Shown piece by piece: positions 8,795-16,399 of a stretch of 39,208 nucleotides of DNA (position 1 is the first letter of the stretch; every line of letters starts with the position of its first letter). The translations under genes were made by a program, and so were the position numbers. Source of the stretch: Chlamydiota bacterium (GTDB taxonomy: Bacteria > Chlamydiota > Chlamydiia > Chlamydiales > Parachlamydiaceae); NCBI GenBank assembly GCA_013286645.1, contig JABDFJ010000019.1:1-39208 (forward strand). The letters are read 5' to 3'. The notes beneath the pieces were generated by a model, which was given only the letters and a program-made list of their open reading frames with translations, did not search any database and had not been told where the DNA came from.

Positions 8795-9160
8795 TAAAGG
8801 TCCTTTCTTCAGTCTAGAGTTGTGTGTTTGAGATATAACATGCGCGGTTGGTCAAGGTTAAAGTCATCGGACACATAGTTGTCGATTCAATTATCTATTT
8901 CTTCCGCTAGGGAAATGATCTCGTGTTAAGTTAAAGATTGGCATATCATAGATCTTTTATCTTTAAATGCAAGTTAAAACACATTTTAAAATTTTAGATA
9001 CAAAAATATGGTAATTTTTGTTTTTATGAACTAATAATTTTAACTTGTGTTGTTTGGTGTTTTTGTTTATTAGCATGATCTAATGTGTTGCTTAAATTGT
9101 TTAATATTGGTAATGTTTGCATTATTCAAAAAACGCATCATCATTTTTTAACGAGGTACT
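8795..9160. other. AT-rich divergent intergenic region
   Basis: No gene, RNA or inverted repeat is evident. From about 8930 the DNA becomes very AT-rich, like the leader regions before 4118, 7807 and 23836, and presumably holds the promoters of the two divergent flanking genes. No convincing -35/-10 pair can be fixed by eye. Confidence 0.5.
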
Positions 9161-9421
9161 ATGTCTGTTCGGCCCATTCATTCCCATTCTTCAACTCATT
9201 GGACTCCAGCTATTCCACATCTGGGCTTAGAGCCTAATCGTTCACCTGTACAACCTCTCAGACAATTAGATTTTGGAGATGAAGTTGAAGAACAAGAACA
9301 AGCAGCTCAAGCTTCACCTTTGCCGATGCTAGACTCTGAGCTAGAGGCAGCCATAGAGCATCGAGCCGCAGCGCGTAGAGCTGTACATTCTCCCTTTGAA
9401 ATCGGCCACGTTCGGGTCTAA
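9161..9421 (+). CDS. Small hypothetical acidic protein
   Basis: The 86-residue product is unrecognised. The N-terminal 35 residues are polar and rich in His, Ser and Pro, followed by an acidic Gln/Glu stretch (DEVEEQEQAAQ) and a short Ala/Arg-rich helix. GAGG precedes the ATG, and the upstream 200 bp are AT-rich, as at 7807. The stop codon is followed after about ten bases by the left arm of inverted repeat P4. It could be a small secreted protein, but nothing in the sequence proves this. Confidence 0.55.
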   Translation: MSVRPIHSHSSTHWTPAIPHLGLEPNRSPVQPLRQLDFGDEVEEQEQAAQASPLPMLDSELEAAIEHRAAARRAVHSPFEIGHVRV

Positions 9422-9432
9422 TTGAAAAAGCC

Positions 9433-9727
9433 AGCTGCTGAGCAAAAAAATAACAAGATGGGCAGGATGGGCAGGATATTCCTAGCAGCAAGATCAACGA
9501 TGAAAACGATATAACGATATAATGATAGAACAAGGCAAGAATTACCCCACTTTGCATTGACAGGTTGTTTTTTGCGCTTGTTTGTGTATAGACATGGCTG
9601 AAGAACTAATTTCGTCTTGAATATCAAAAAAATCGTTATATCGTTACATCGTTTTCATCGTTGATCTTGCTACTAGGAATATCCTGCCTATCCTGCCCAT
9701 CTTGTTATTTTTTTTGTTCAGCAGTTG
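9433..9727. repeat. Long inverted repeat P4 (about 95-nt arms)
   Basis: Arms at 9433-9526 and 9630-9727 are almost identical over about 95 nt. From the outside in they read GCTGAGCAAAAAAATAACA, then 9-nt GGATGGGCA units, then repeated ACGAT units at 8-9 nt spacing. The 103-nt centre has no clear coding remnant. The outer AAAAAATAACA(A/G)GATG end matches the ends of element P1, so the two are related. It lies between two plus-strand genes. Confidence 0.9.
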
Positions 9728-9784
9728 CTTTTGTTATTGTTACAGTTCGTATAGGCAGTCCAATTCGTTCGTGTGATCTTCTCT

Positions 9785-9914
9785 GCTAGCAATCCCTGCT
9801 AAAAAATCTTCTCCAGGAAAAACAATCCTTTCACAATATTTCTTTCGCGAAATTGCCGTATTTTCGGGCAAGGGCACGGGCACGGGCAAGGGCTATATTA
9901 GCGGGAATGCTGGT
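9785..9914. repeat. Inverted pair of the CCCGCTAAAAAA motif with GGGCAC repeats
   Basis: TAGCAATCCCTGCTAAAAAA (9787-9806) faces a reverse copy, TTAGCGGGAATGCTGG (9899-9914). Just inside the right copy is a run of GGGCAA/GGGCAC hexamers (9868-9896). A related arrangement with GAGCCCGAG repeats is found at 36711-36760. The hexamers give the longer reading frame an artificial Arg-Ala repeat, so the monooxygenase gene should not be started there. Confidence 0.6.
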
Positions 9915-9993
9915 TCTCTGCGATCTGTGTGGTGATAATTTCATTAAGTTGATACCATTTCGTGGACATGTATTTTTACATCCTCGGAGCGCT

Positions 9994-11499
9994 ATGCGTA
10001 TTTTTAACATTCATTTATTCTTCTTGTTCATTTATATCACCTTTTTCCAACTCAGCTGTGTTGCGCATGAGGCACAAGGGGTCGTAGAGCTTGAATTGCA
10101 AGTGCGCAGTGATCTGCAGCGTCTTAGCTTGCCTCCCGTGTGGAAACGACCGAAATCGAGTGCTTGCAATACCTTGGATGTAGCGATTATCGGCGGTGGC
10201 ATGGCTGGCATGACAGCTGGCTTTGCCCTCATCAAAGAAGGGATAAAAAATATTGCCATCTTTGACGAAAATTCTACCGGTTTGGCTGGTCCTTGGCGCA
10301 AGACCGCGCGGATGCATCATCTGAGATCGAGTAAGACCTTGATGGGTCCAGCTCTTGGCATCCCTTGTTTAACCTTCAGATGTTGGTATGAGGCATACTA
10401 TGGAAGTGAAGCTTGGGATCAGCTTAAATTTATTCCAACGGAGGATTGGAGCAACTATCTCACATGGTATGGGCGTGTATTGGATCTGCCCATATCGCAT
10501 CAAATGAGTTTGCAAGCGATCCATCCTGCGGACAAGTGTTTTGAGTTGGTATTTGCACATGGTGATCAAATTAAAGTGGTCTATGCCCGTAAAGTAGTGT
10601 TGGCTACTGGCAGAGAGGGATTTGGGGGACTAGAAACTCCTGCTTTTATGCAACATCTGTCGAAAGAGAAATTTGCCCATACAGGTGAGGCGATAGATCC
10701 AGCTATTTTTGCGGATAAAAGAGTTGTTGTGATTGGTGCAGGTGCATCGGCCTTTGATGCTGCCGGAGAAGCTCTGGAGTGGGGTGCTGCTGAAGTGATG
10801 ATTCTAATCCGACGTCCTGCCTTGCCTATGGTCAATAAGTTCTCCAAGTTTTCTTTTCCGGGTATTTTGCATGGTTTTTATCACCTCGATGATGAACTGC
10901 GCTGTCGTTTGCTTGCCCAAGCTTTTGCTAGTGGAATTCCTCCAGCTCAGGGAGGTGTGGAAAGGGTTAAAGATGCTAGGCAGCTAGTTATCAGTTATGA
11001 TACAGAAATCCAAGTGATCAATGAAAATTCCGTTGAAATATGTGTAAAAACCAACCAAGGGGATTTTACCTGCGATTACATCGTTTTGGGTACAGGCTTT
11101 AGCGTTGATGGCACCAAACGATCTGAATTGCAACATGTCATGCCCGCCATCCAATTGTGGGAAGAGCATGTGCCCCCAGAGATACTTGCCAAAATGCCGA
11201 AACTAGGACGTTTCCCTTATCTTGGAGAGCACTTTCAGTTTTTGGAAAAGGAAAAAGGATTAGCGCCCTATTTGAAAAATCTTTATTGCTTCAATTATGG
11301 AGCTATTTTGAGCCATGGCATGGTGAGTGGGGATATTCCAGGGGTAAGTTACGGAGCCACTCGGTTGGCAACAGGCATAGCTGCAGATTTTTTTACGGAA
11401 GAAGTGGAACTCTATCAGCAGGCCATCACTGATTATAATATTCCACTATTTAATATCGACGATTATCCCTTTTTAGCGCCCGTGTCGTCTGTCCCATGA
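9994..11499 (+). CDS. FAD-dependent monooxygenase-like oxidoreductase with N-terminal export signal
   Basis: The 501-residue protein carries two Rossmann nucleotide-binding motifs: an FAD site IIGGGMAGMTAG at about residues 65-76 and a second VVVIGAGASAFDAAG near 245, plus a late IVLGTGF motif. This is the layout of flavin-containing and N-hydroxylating monooxygenases. The first 25 residues form a hydrophobic segment (IHLFFLFIYITFF then QLSC), so the enzyme may be exported or membrane-anchored, which is unusual for the family; the lipobox is imperfect. I place the start at 9994 after GGAG, because the extension to 9853 runs through a repeat. Substrate is unknown. The 3' end overlaps the next gene, on the opposite strand, by 27 bp. 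Confidence 0.72.
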   Translation: MRIFNIHLFFLFIYITFFQLSCVAHEAQGVVELELQVRSDLQRLSLPPVWKRPKSSACNTLDVAIIGGGMAGMTAGFALIKEGIKNIAIFDENSTGLAGPWRKTARMHHLRSSKTLMGPALGIPCLTFRCWYEAYYGSEAWDQLKFIPTEDWSNYLTWYGRVLDLPISHQMSLQAIHPADKCFELVFAHGDQIKVVYARKVVLATGREGFGGLETPAFMQHLSKEKFAHTGEAIDPAIFADKRVVVIGAGASAFDAAGEALEWGAAEVMILIRRPALPMVNKFSKFSFPGILHGFYHLDDELRCRLLAQAFASGIPPAQGGVERVKDARQLVISYDTEIQVINENSVEICVKTNQGDFTCDYIVLGTGFSVDGTKRSELQHVMPAIQLWEEHVPPEILAKMPKLGRFPYLGEHFQFLEKEKGLAPYLKNLYCFNYGAILSHGMVSGDIPGVSYGATRLATGIAADFFTEEVELYQQAITDYNIPLFNIDDYPFLAPVSSVP

Positions 11500-11808
11500 T
11501 TTGTCGTCTTGCCGTTTCTGATCGAGACGTCTTTGATAATTCAAATCGTCGATGCGTTTTTGATCGATGCGTTTTTGATCATTGAGGCTGTCTTGGCGGC
11601 GTTGGTCTTGAATGGATTGGTCGACGCGTTTGTCTTCCAAGCGTTTGTCTTCAATCTGCTGCTCTTGTCTTTTGTCGTCTTGTCGTTGATCGTCAAGGCG
11701 CGCGTCGTCATCATCCGTGAAGGAACACAAGAGGCTGGCAGCCATAAGTAGCAGCGCTGTGGGGAGTAAAGAAGTTTGGAGCTTAGTAGCTAACTGTCTG
11801 ATTTGCAT
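11473..11808 (-). CDS. Small exported Asp/Arg/Gln-rich repeat protein
   Basis: The 111-residue product has a hydrophobic signal segment (about residues 12-29, LLPTALLLMAASLLC) followed by nearly pure charged sequence. That part contains irregular 7-residue repeats of the type DDKRQxx and DQKRIDD. A Cys follows the signal, but the lipobox is imperfect, so lipoprotein status is uncertain. AGGAG precedes the ATG. The repeats suggest a periplasmic, extended helical protein. It is convergent with and overlaps the monooxygenase gene by 27 bp. No family is recognised. Confidence 0.65.
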   Translation of the reverse strand: MQIRQLATKLQTSLLPTALLLMAASLLCSFTDDDDARLDDQRQDDKRQEQQIEDKRLEDKRVDQSIQDQRRQDSLNDQKRIDQKRIDDLNYQRRLDQKRQDDKSWDRRHGR

Positions 11809-11878
11809 AGAGTTTCTCCTGTTATATGGTTAACATGACAAACCGCTCTATTATTTGCAATCATACTGCGTGATTTAT

Positions 11879-12187
11879 GGCTCATCACAGATTAGAGCAT
11901 CGCACTATTTGAACGCGAAGATCGCGAAGTAAGCGAAGATGACGCGAAGAAAGTTTTTATTTATTGAAGTACATGCTCAAGACAAATCTTCTGATATTAT
12001 CTTTGACCATTCTCTCCTTGATATTAATCAATAACCCTGCTGGAAATCTTGTTAATTTAAATAAGTAAGAAATTGAGCTTCATGAATTTGTAAGAGCATA
12101 TCCACAGAAGAAAAATCTTCGCGTTGCCTTCGCTTGCTTCGCGACCTTCGCGTTCAAAAAATGTGGTACTCTAATTTGTGATGACCC
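11879..12187. mobile_element. Inverted-repeat element P5 carrying a GxxExxY gene remnant
   Basis: Arms at 11879-11953 and 12117-12187 match over about 70 nt and contain GCGAAG every 9 nt (AACGCGAAG, ATCGCGAAG, TAAGCGAAG). Weaker similarity continues outwards to about 11860 and 12215. The 163-nt interior holds the C-terminal remnant of a GxxExxY protein on the minus strand. This looks like an internally deleted, non-autonomous mobile element. It lies between divergent genes (11808 - and 12251 +), so it is not a terminator for either. Confidence 0.75.
11957..12105 (-). pseudogene. GxxExxY protein (PDDEXK_3 family), C-terminal fragment, frameshifted
   Basis: On the minus strand one frame reads DMLLQIHEAQFLTYL (12102-12058) and, after a one-base deletion at an A-run near 12058, the next frame continues as KLTRFPAGLLINIKERMV and then KDNIRRFVL to a TAA at 11957-11959. 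The segments HEAQFLTYL, GLLIN and the final basic KDxIRRFVL are the hallmark end of GxxExxY proteins, a family assigned to the PD-(D/E)XK nuclease fold. Only the last 50 residues or so of about 125 remain; the N-terminal GxxExxY and catalytic part are gone. The fragment is bounded on both sides by the GCGAAG inverted repeats. Confidence 0.75.
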
Positions 12188-12250
12188 TGATTTATTTTAA
12201 TTGCAGTATGCGTTATGATAAAAATTCACTAACTTAAGAATGTTATTAGT

Positions 12251-13102
12251 ATGAAACGCGTGCCTTTATTGCCTAATGTCATTACAGCTTTTGGTTTATC
12301 ATGTGGCCTTTTTGCCATCTTCAAAATGAATATGATCGAAGCTGGTGGCGTGACTTATCAAACTCTGTTAACGGTGGCTGGTATCATGCTTTTAGCATGT
12401 GTGGCCGACCTGCTGGATGGTGCCGTCGCAAGAGCCATGAAAGCCGAAAGTGACTTTGGAGGACTCTTCGATTCTTTAGCCGATAGCATCACATTCGGCG
12501 TGGCTCCCGCCGTGATCGTGCTGAAAAGTCTATCTATCACTCCCAAGACAGAGCTTTCATTTTTTATTACGACAGCCGCCATGGTCTATTCGCTGTGTGG
12601 CGTTTTGCGCCTGGTGCGCTTTAGTTTATTAGCTTCACAAGCCAAAAGCGACAGCAGCTTAATGGTGGCGCATAATAAGAACTTTACCGGCTTACCAATA
12701 CCTGGAGGGGCTGCGGCCATTGTTTCAGCCAACCTATTTTTGTACTCTGATGAATTCCGCACTAATTTCACATTAAGTGAACATGCACATGCATGGGTGA
12801 TGATTGTTGCTTTAGTGGTGACTGGTTATTTGATGATTAGCCGCTGGAAGTTTCCGAGTCTTAAAACTCTGCATATCAGAGTAAAATCATTCCGGGTGGT
12901 TGTTTTGACGGTCATCGGCGCGGCTGTACTTTTCTATGGTTTGCTCAATCATTTCGCTGTTATCTTCGTTGCCGTGGCCTGGGGATACATCTTGGTGGCA
13001 TTAACCCTTTCGATTGTGCGCCTCGTTTCTGGCAGAAAGTTGAAAACACTTGAAGACTTTGATCCGGAGCCTGATGCTTTAGATGATGAGTCTAGTGAAT
13101 AA
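12251..13102 (+). CDS. pssA: CDP-diacylglycerol-serine O-phosphatidyltransferase
   Basis: This 283-residue membrane enzyme carries the CDP-alcohol phosphotransferase signature DG-x2-AR-x8-G-x3-D-x3-D with D56, G57, R61, G70, D74 and D78. It opens with LLPNVITAFGLSCG, the typical PssA start. About seven membrane helices follow, then an acidic tail. The enzyme joins CDP-diacylglycerol and serine to make phosphatidylserine, the precursor of phosphatidylethanolamine. No strong ribosome-binding site is seen. The stop is only 3 nt from the end of the convergent lexA gene. The PAP2 phosphatase nearby is another lipid-related gene, on the other strand. Confidence 0.88.
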   Translation: MKRVPLLPNVITAFGLSCGLFAIFKMNMIEAGGVTYQTLLTVAGIMLLACVADLLDGAVARAMKAESDFGGLFDSLADSITFGVAPAVIVLKSLSITPKTELSFFITTAAMVYSLCGVLRLVRFSLLASQAKSDSSLMVAHNKNFTGLPIPGGAAAIVSANLFLYSDEFRTNFTLSEHAHAWVMIVALVVTGYLMISRWKFPSLKTLHIRVKSFRVVVLTVIGAAVLFYGLLNHFAVIFVAVAWGYILVALTLSIVRLVSGRKLKTLEDFDPEPDALDDESSE

Positions 13103-13105
13103 GAA

Positions 13106-13726
13106 TCAACCATAATGTCTTAAGAGCGCAATGACTACACCCTGGATAAGAATGTCTTCTTGTCGTAAGAGGATCGGATGGTGTTGCGCGTGTGAACTTG
13201 CCAGGCGGGTGTATTCGCCTTCTGGATAGTATTTTTTGACAATGGTATCGCGTCCGTTGATCAAAGCTATGACGGTTTCCCCTGGATAGGCCTGTTGACG
13301 TGCTTCGACCACGATTAGATCCCCATCTGCAATCATCTCCTCATTAAGCGATTCTCCCTGTACTCTTAATACATAGGTCTTTTCGAGCATATGTACAAAA
13401 GTCTGAGGAACCACGATGTGTTGTGTTTGAGGAAACATGCGGATAGGTTCTCCCGCAGCGATGTGGCCGATGAAGGGAATCTCTACACAGTTCGACACGG
13501 TTTGCTTTGTGATCCCGGTAACAGGAGCGATCGAGCGACTCGATTTATTCTCACCGACCAAGATCCCTTTGCGTTTTAAGGCGTTGATATGTTTGTAAAC
13601 GGACCCTAGTGAAGTGAAGCTAAAACGGTGGGCGATCTCACGGTAGCTTGGGGAATAGCGGTTGTTGGCAATGAATTCTTCGATGTAATCGATGATTTCA
13701 CTTTGCCGTTTTGTTAGCCCTTTCAT
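13106..13726 (-). CDS. lexA: LexA-type transcriptional repressor, self-cleaving
   Basis: The 206-residue protein has an N-terminal winged helix (residues 1-65, LTKRQSEIIDYIEEFI...SPSYREIA) and a C-terminal S24 peptidase domain. The Ala91-Gly92 cleavage bond lies in GHIAAGEP, the nucleophile Ser126 in VQGESL, and the general-base Lys164 in DTIVKKYY. LexA represses SOS genes until RecA filaments trigger self-cleavage. Position 127 is Leu where most LexA proteins have Met. I choose ATG at 13724-13726, preceded by TAGGAG; this leaves a 29-bp overlap with the PAP2 gene upstream on the same strand, so the two are probably co-transcribed. Confidence 0.85.
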   Translation of the reverse strand: MKGLTKRQSEIIDYIEEFIANNRYSPSYREIAHRFSFTSLGSVYKHINALKRKGILVGENKSSRSIAPVTGITKQTVSNCVEIPFIGHIAAGEPIRMFPQTQHIVVPQTFVHMLEKTYVLRVQGESLNEEMIADGDLIVVEARQQAYPGETVIALINGRDTIVKKYYPEGEYTRLASSHAQHHPILLRQEDILIQGVVIALLRHYG

Positions 13727-14405
13727 CGCGATTTCTCCTATCGGAATAGATCCATTTATCGCATCCATATGCCGTTAGCCACATGACTAGTGCTGACATC
13801 ATTGTATCTGAAAAAAAATGACCTCCTTGGGCAATGCGTGTCCAGGACAACACTCCCCCCAACACAAAGGCCAGGATGAGTCCAAGCCAAAATACGGGAC
13901 GATTGCCAATGCGCTTGCCAACTAAGGCTAAGGCAAAAAAGTAAAAACCCATCGAAGCATGTCCACTGGGGAATGACTTGGATTGTTCCGGCTGGTTGAA
14001 AAAATTGGGTTGGTAAAATGCGTGGAAAGGTTGCGTGCCCCCGAATTCAGTGACTTGCCGCGGACGAGGTCGTCCCCAATAGTCTTTTAAGACGATGTTA
14101 GTGATTAACCCAGCACCAATGGCTAAGGTGCCGACGAGGACTAAGGTTGGTGGTCGCCACTTTTGCAAACTTGGAAAGAAGTTTGCAAGTAAAAAGCATA
14201 ACAGGGCTAGTGTAGCTGTCACTAAAGCAGGGACTGAGCCATACTCAAAGATGAAGGTATAGAAAGGGCGTTGGGGAAAGCTATGGGTGTCTTGGTAAAA
14301 GTAATTCGAAATAGCCAAATCAAGGGCAGGAGTGAAAGGCGTCAAAAATGCCATCGCTAGGATGGGTAATAACCAGGGGGCATGTTTTTTGAATAATGTT
14401 GTCAT
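13698..14405 (-). CDS. PAP2-superfamily membrane phosphatase
   Basis: The 235-residue integral membrane protein has all three PAP2 motifs: K107 to RP (KDYWGRPRP), PSGH at 146-149, and R190, H196 and D200 in SWTRIAQGGHFFSD. About six hydrophobic helices are visible. Relatives include phosphatidylglycerophosphate phosphatases, undecaprenyl-pyrophosphate phosphatases and the lipid A phosphatase LpxE; the long loop before PSGH is compatible with the LpxE/PgpB type. The exact substrate cannot be assigned. Its 3' end overlaps lexA. It is divergent from rmuC. Confidence 0.8.
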   Translation of the reverse strand: MTTLFKKHAPWLLPILAMAFLTPFTPALDLAISNYFYQDTHSFPQRPFYTFIFEYGSVPALVTATLALLCFLLANFFPSLQKWRPPTLVLVGTLAIGAGLITNIVLKDYWGRPRPRQVTEFGGTQPFHAFYQPNFFNQPEQSKSFPSGHASMGFYFFALALVGKRIGNRPVFWLGLILAFVLGGVLSWTRIAQGGHFFSDTMMSALVMWLTAYGCDKWIYSDRRNRDERANKTAK

Positions 14406-14521
14406 TGAATCCGTACTAATTAAAACGTATTGGTTATCATAACAAAACCCAGTTAATGTGTCCTGTACTTTTTCGATATCAAATGGTATACTCCGGGCAC
14501 AAATCTGATGGAAACTTAACT

Positions 14522-16024
14522 ATGTCTATTGTTTTGCTCGTATGTTTATTTGTGCTGACAGTTGCGGTGGGATGGTTGTTTTTTGCGCTGAAAAAGAAGC
14601 AGATTGAAGCTGTTTTGTGGCAGGAGAAATACGAAAGTCAGCAAAGACATTGCAGCGCCTTGCAGACTAGCCTGGACGTAGTGCATCAAGAAGCAGCCCA
14701 ATGGCGGCTAGAACTGAAGCAGGAAGGGGAAAGACGTGCCATTGCCGAGACAAATAGCGGACGGCTGTTAGCTACAGAACAACGCTTGCATGCCAAAGAA
14801 GAAGAGCTAGTTCATTGCAACCAAGAGATATCAAAACTGCGCAACAATCTCATAGAAATCGAAACTAAATTTGTTGAACAGACAAAAGCCGCCCAAGAGA
14901 AAATTGAGTTGTTATTACACGCTCAAGTTAAACTGACAGACTCTTTTAAGGCACTTTCTGCTGATGCTCTGAAAAGTAATAGCCATTCTTTCTTGGAGCT
15001 GGCCACAGCAAAGCTCGAACGTTTTCAAGAGACTGCTAAAGTCGATCTTCATATGCGCCAAAAGGCGATCGATGAAGTTGTCAAACCGGTCAGAGAATCG
15101 CTCGATAAATTCGAAAATAAAATCCTAGAGATTGAAAAACAACGCACTTCTACATACGCGGCCTTGAACGAACAGGTGCGCGCAATGACAGGCGCGCAGA
15201 GCCAGCTGCAGCAAGAAACTTCCAACTTGGTAAAAGCCTTGCGCATGCCTAATGTGCGCGGACGTTGGGGTGAAATCCAGCTGCGCCGCGTTGTCGAAAT
15301 GGCAGGCATGATCGAGCATTGCGATTTTGTGCAACAGGAATCCCTCACGGTTGACGATCGCAAGTTACGTCCCGATTTAGTGATCAAGCTGCCCAACCAA
15401 AAGCAGATCGTGGTGGATTCAAAGACGCCTCTTTTGGCCTATTTGGAATCGCTAGAGGCTGCTGATGAGCCGACGCGTCAACTCAAATTAAAAGAGCATG
15501 CTCGTCAAGTACGCACACATATATCTCAGCTAGCGGCCAAATCCTATTGGGATCAATTTCCTGCAGTGCCCGAATTTGTGGTGTTGTTTTTGCCCGGTGA
15601 AACATTTTTTAGCGCGGCCTTGGAGCAAGATCCTTCTCTTATTGAATGTGGAGTGGATCAACGGGTCATCCTCGCGACTCCCACCACATTGATCGCCCTA
15701 TTGCGTTCTGTTTCCTATGGATGGCGCCAAGAACTGATCGCCAAGAATGCGCAGCAGATTTGCGATTTGGGCAAATCCCTATACGACCGCATTCGCATCC
15801 TAGCAGAGCATTTCGATGATATACGCAAAGGCCTCGACCGCACGGTGGATGCCTACAATCGGGCTGTGGGTTCATTGGAAGGGAGGGTGTTGATCACGGC
15901 TCGCAAATTTAAAGAGCTTGGCGCCTCTGGCGAACAGGAGATTCCCGAGCTCGATATCATTGACAAGACAACACGTCCTCTACAGGTAGACATGAACCAG
16001 CTTCCTCAATTGGCTATAGATTAA
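14522..16024 (+). CDS. rmuC: DNA recombination protein RmuC
   Basis: The 500-residue protein has an N-terminal membrane anchor (residues 3-22), a long coiled coil (about 25-190), and the conserved RmuC domain. The domain is recognisable from [37 protein letters not shown] and [19 protein letters not shown]. RmuC proteins limit inversions and rearrangements at short inverted repeats in E. coli, which is notable in a genome so rich in palindromes. I place the start at 14522 because the anchor begins there; an upstream ATG at 14456 adds 22 polar residues. Confidence 0.88.
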   Translation: MSIVLLVCLFVLTVAVGWLFFALKKKQIEAVLWQEKYESQQRHCSALQTSLDVVHQEAAQWRLELKQEGERRAIAETNSGRLLATEQRLHAKEEELVHCNQEISKLRNNLIEIETKFVEQTKAAQEKIELLLHAQVKLTDSFKALSADALKSNSHSFLELATAKLERFQETAKVDLHMRQKAIDEVVKPVRESLDKFENKILEIEKQRTSTYAALNEQVRAMTGAQSQLQQETSNLVKALRMPNVRGRWGEIQLRRVVEMAGMIEHCDFVQQESLTVDDRKLRPDLVIKLPNQKQIVVDSKTPLLAYLESLEAADEPTRQLKLKEHARQVRTHISQLAAKSYWDQFPAVPEFVVLFLPGETFFSAALEQDPSLIECGVDQRVILATPTTLIALLRSVSYGWRQELIAKNAQQICDLGKSLYDRIRILAEHFDDIRKGLDRTVDAYNRAVGSLEGRVLITARKFKELGASGEQEIPELDIIDKTTRPLQVDMNQLPQLAID

Positions 16025-16113
16025 TTGTAAAGGGGACGAATTAGGTTATTTGGTACTTTAGAGATTCAGCTGTGTGGAAATGTTGTCCGAATGATTATAT
16101 AGGTTATTTTCCT

Positions 16114-16347
16114 ATACCCCTGAAAGGAGTAACGGCTTATAGCCCAGGGTAAGCGGCAGCGTAACCCTGGGTGGATTTGCATTAAAGGTTGTACCCCTGA
16201 AAGGGGTACGGGCCATTGTTATTTGGATATATAATGTCAAAGGCTTGCCGGCACCCCTTTCAGGGGTGCAATCCTTTATACACATAAACCCAGGGTTACG
16301 CAGCCGCTCACCCTGGGCTAAAAGCCGTTACCCCTTTCAGGGGTTGA
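16114..16347. repeat. Nested inverted repeat P6 (CCCTGAAAGGGG / CCCAGGGT)
   Basis: Arms at about 16114-16211 and 16243-16347 pair over nearly 100 nt. Each arm is itself made of small palindromes: CCCCTGAAAGGGG at both ends, and CCCAGGGT...ACCCTGGG around GCGGCAGCGTA. The whole can fold as a cruciform with side stems. It lies between rmuC and the BTB-LRR gene, both plus strand, and may terminate rmuC. Confidence 0.9.
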
Positions 16348-16399
16348 GGATGATAAGGTTTCATTTCAAAAGTTATCCATCTAAAGAAAAGGTAATCAT

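Noticed and set aside
9433-9727. CRISPR-like or tRNA-like region
   Set aside because: Units are of 8-9 nt with mirrored arms, with no regular repeat-spacer pattern and no cloverleaf. No CRISPR array or tRNA was found anywhere in the window.
9853-9993. Extension of the monooxygenase with RARARARARA
   Set aside because: The Arg-Ala run is the translation of GGGCAC/GGGCAA hexamers in a repeat element, and a better start with a signal-like segment lies at 9994.
14456-14521. Longer RmuC start
   Set aside because: The added 22 residues are polar, while RmuC proteins normally open with the membrane anchor that begins at 14522.
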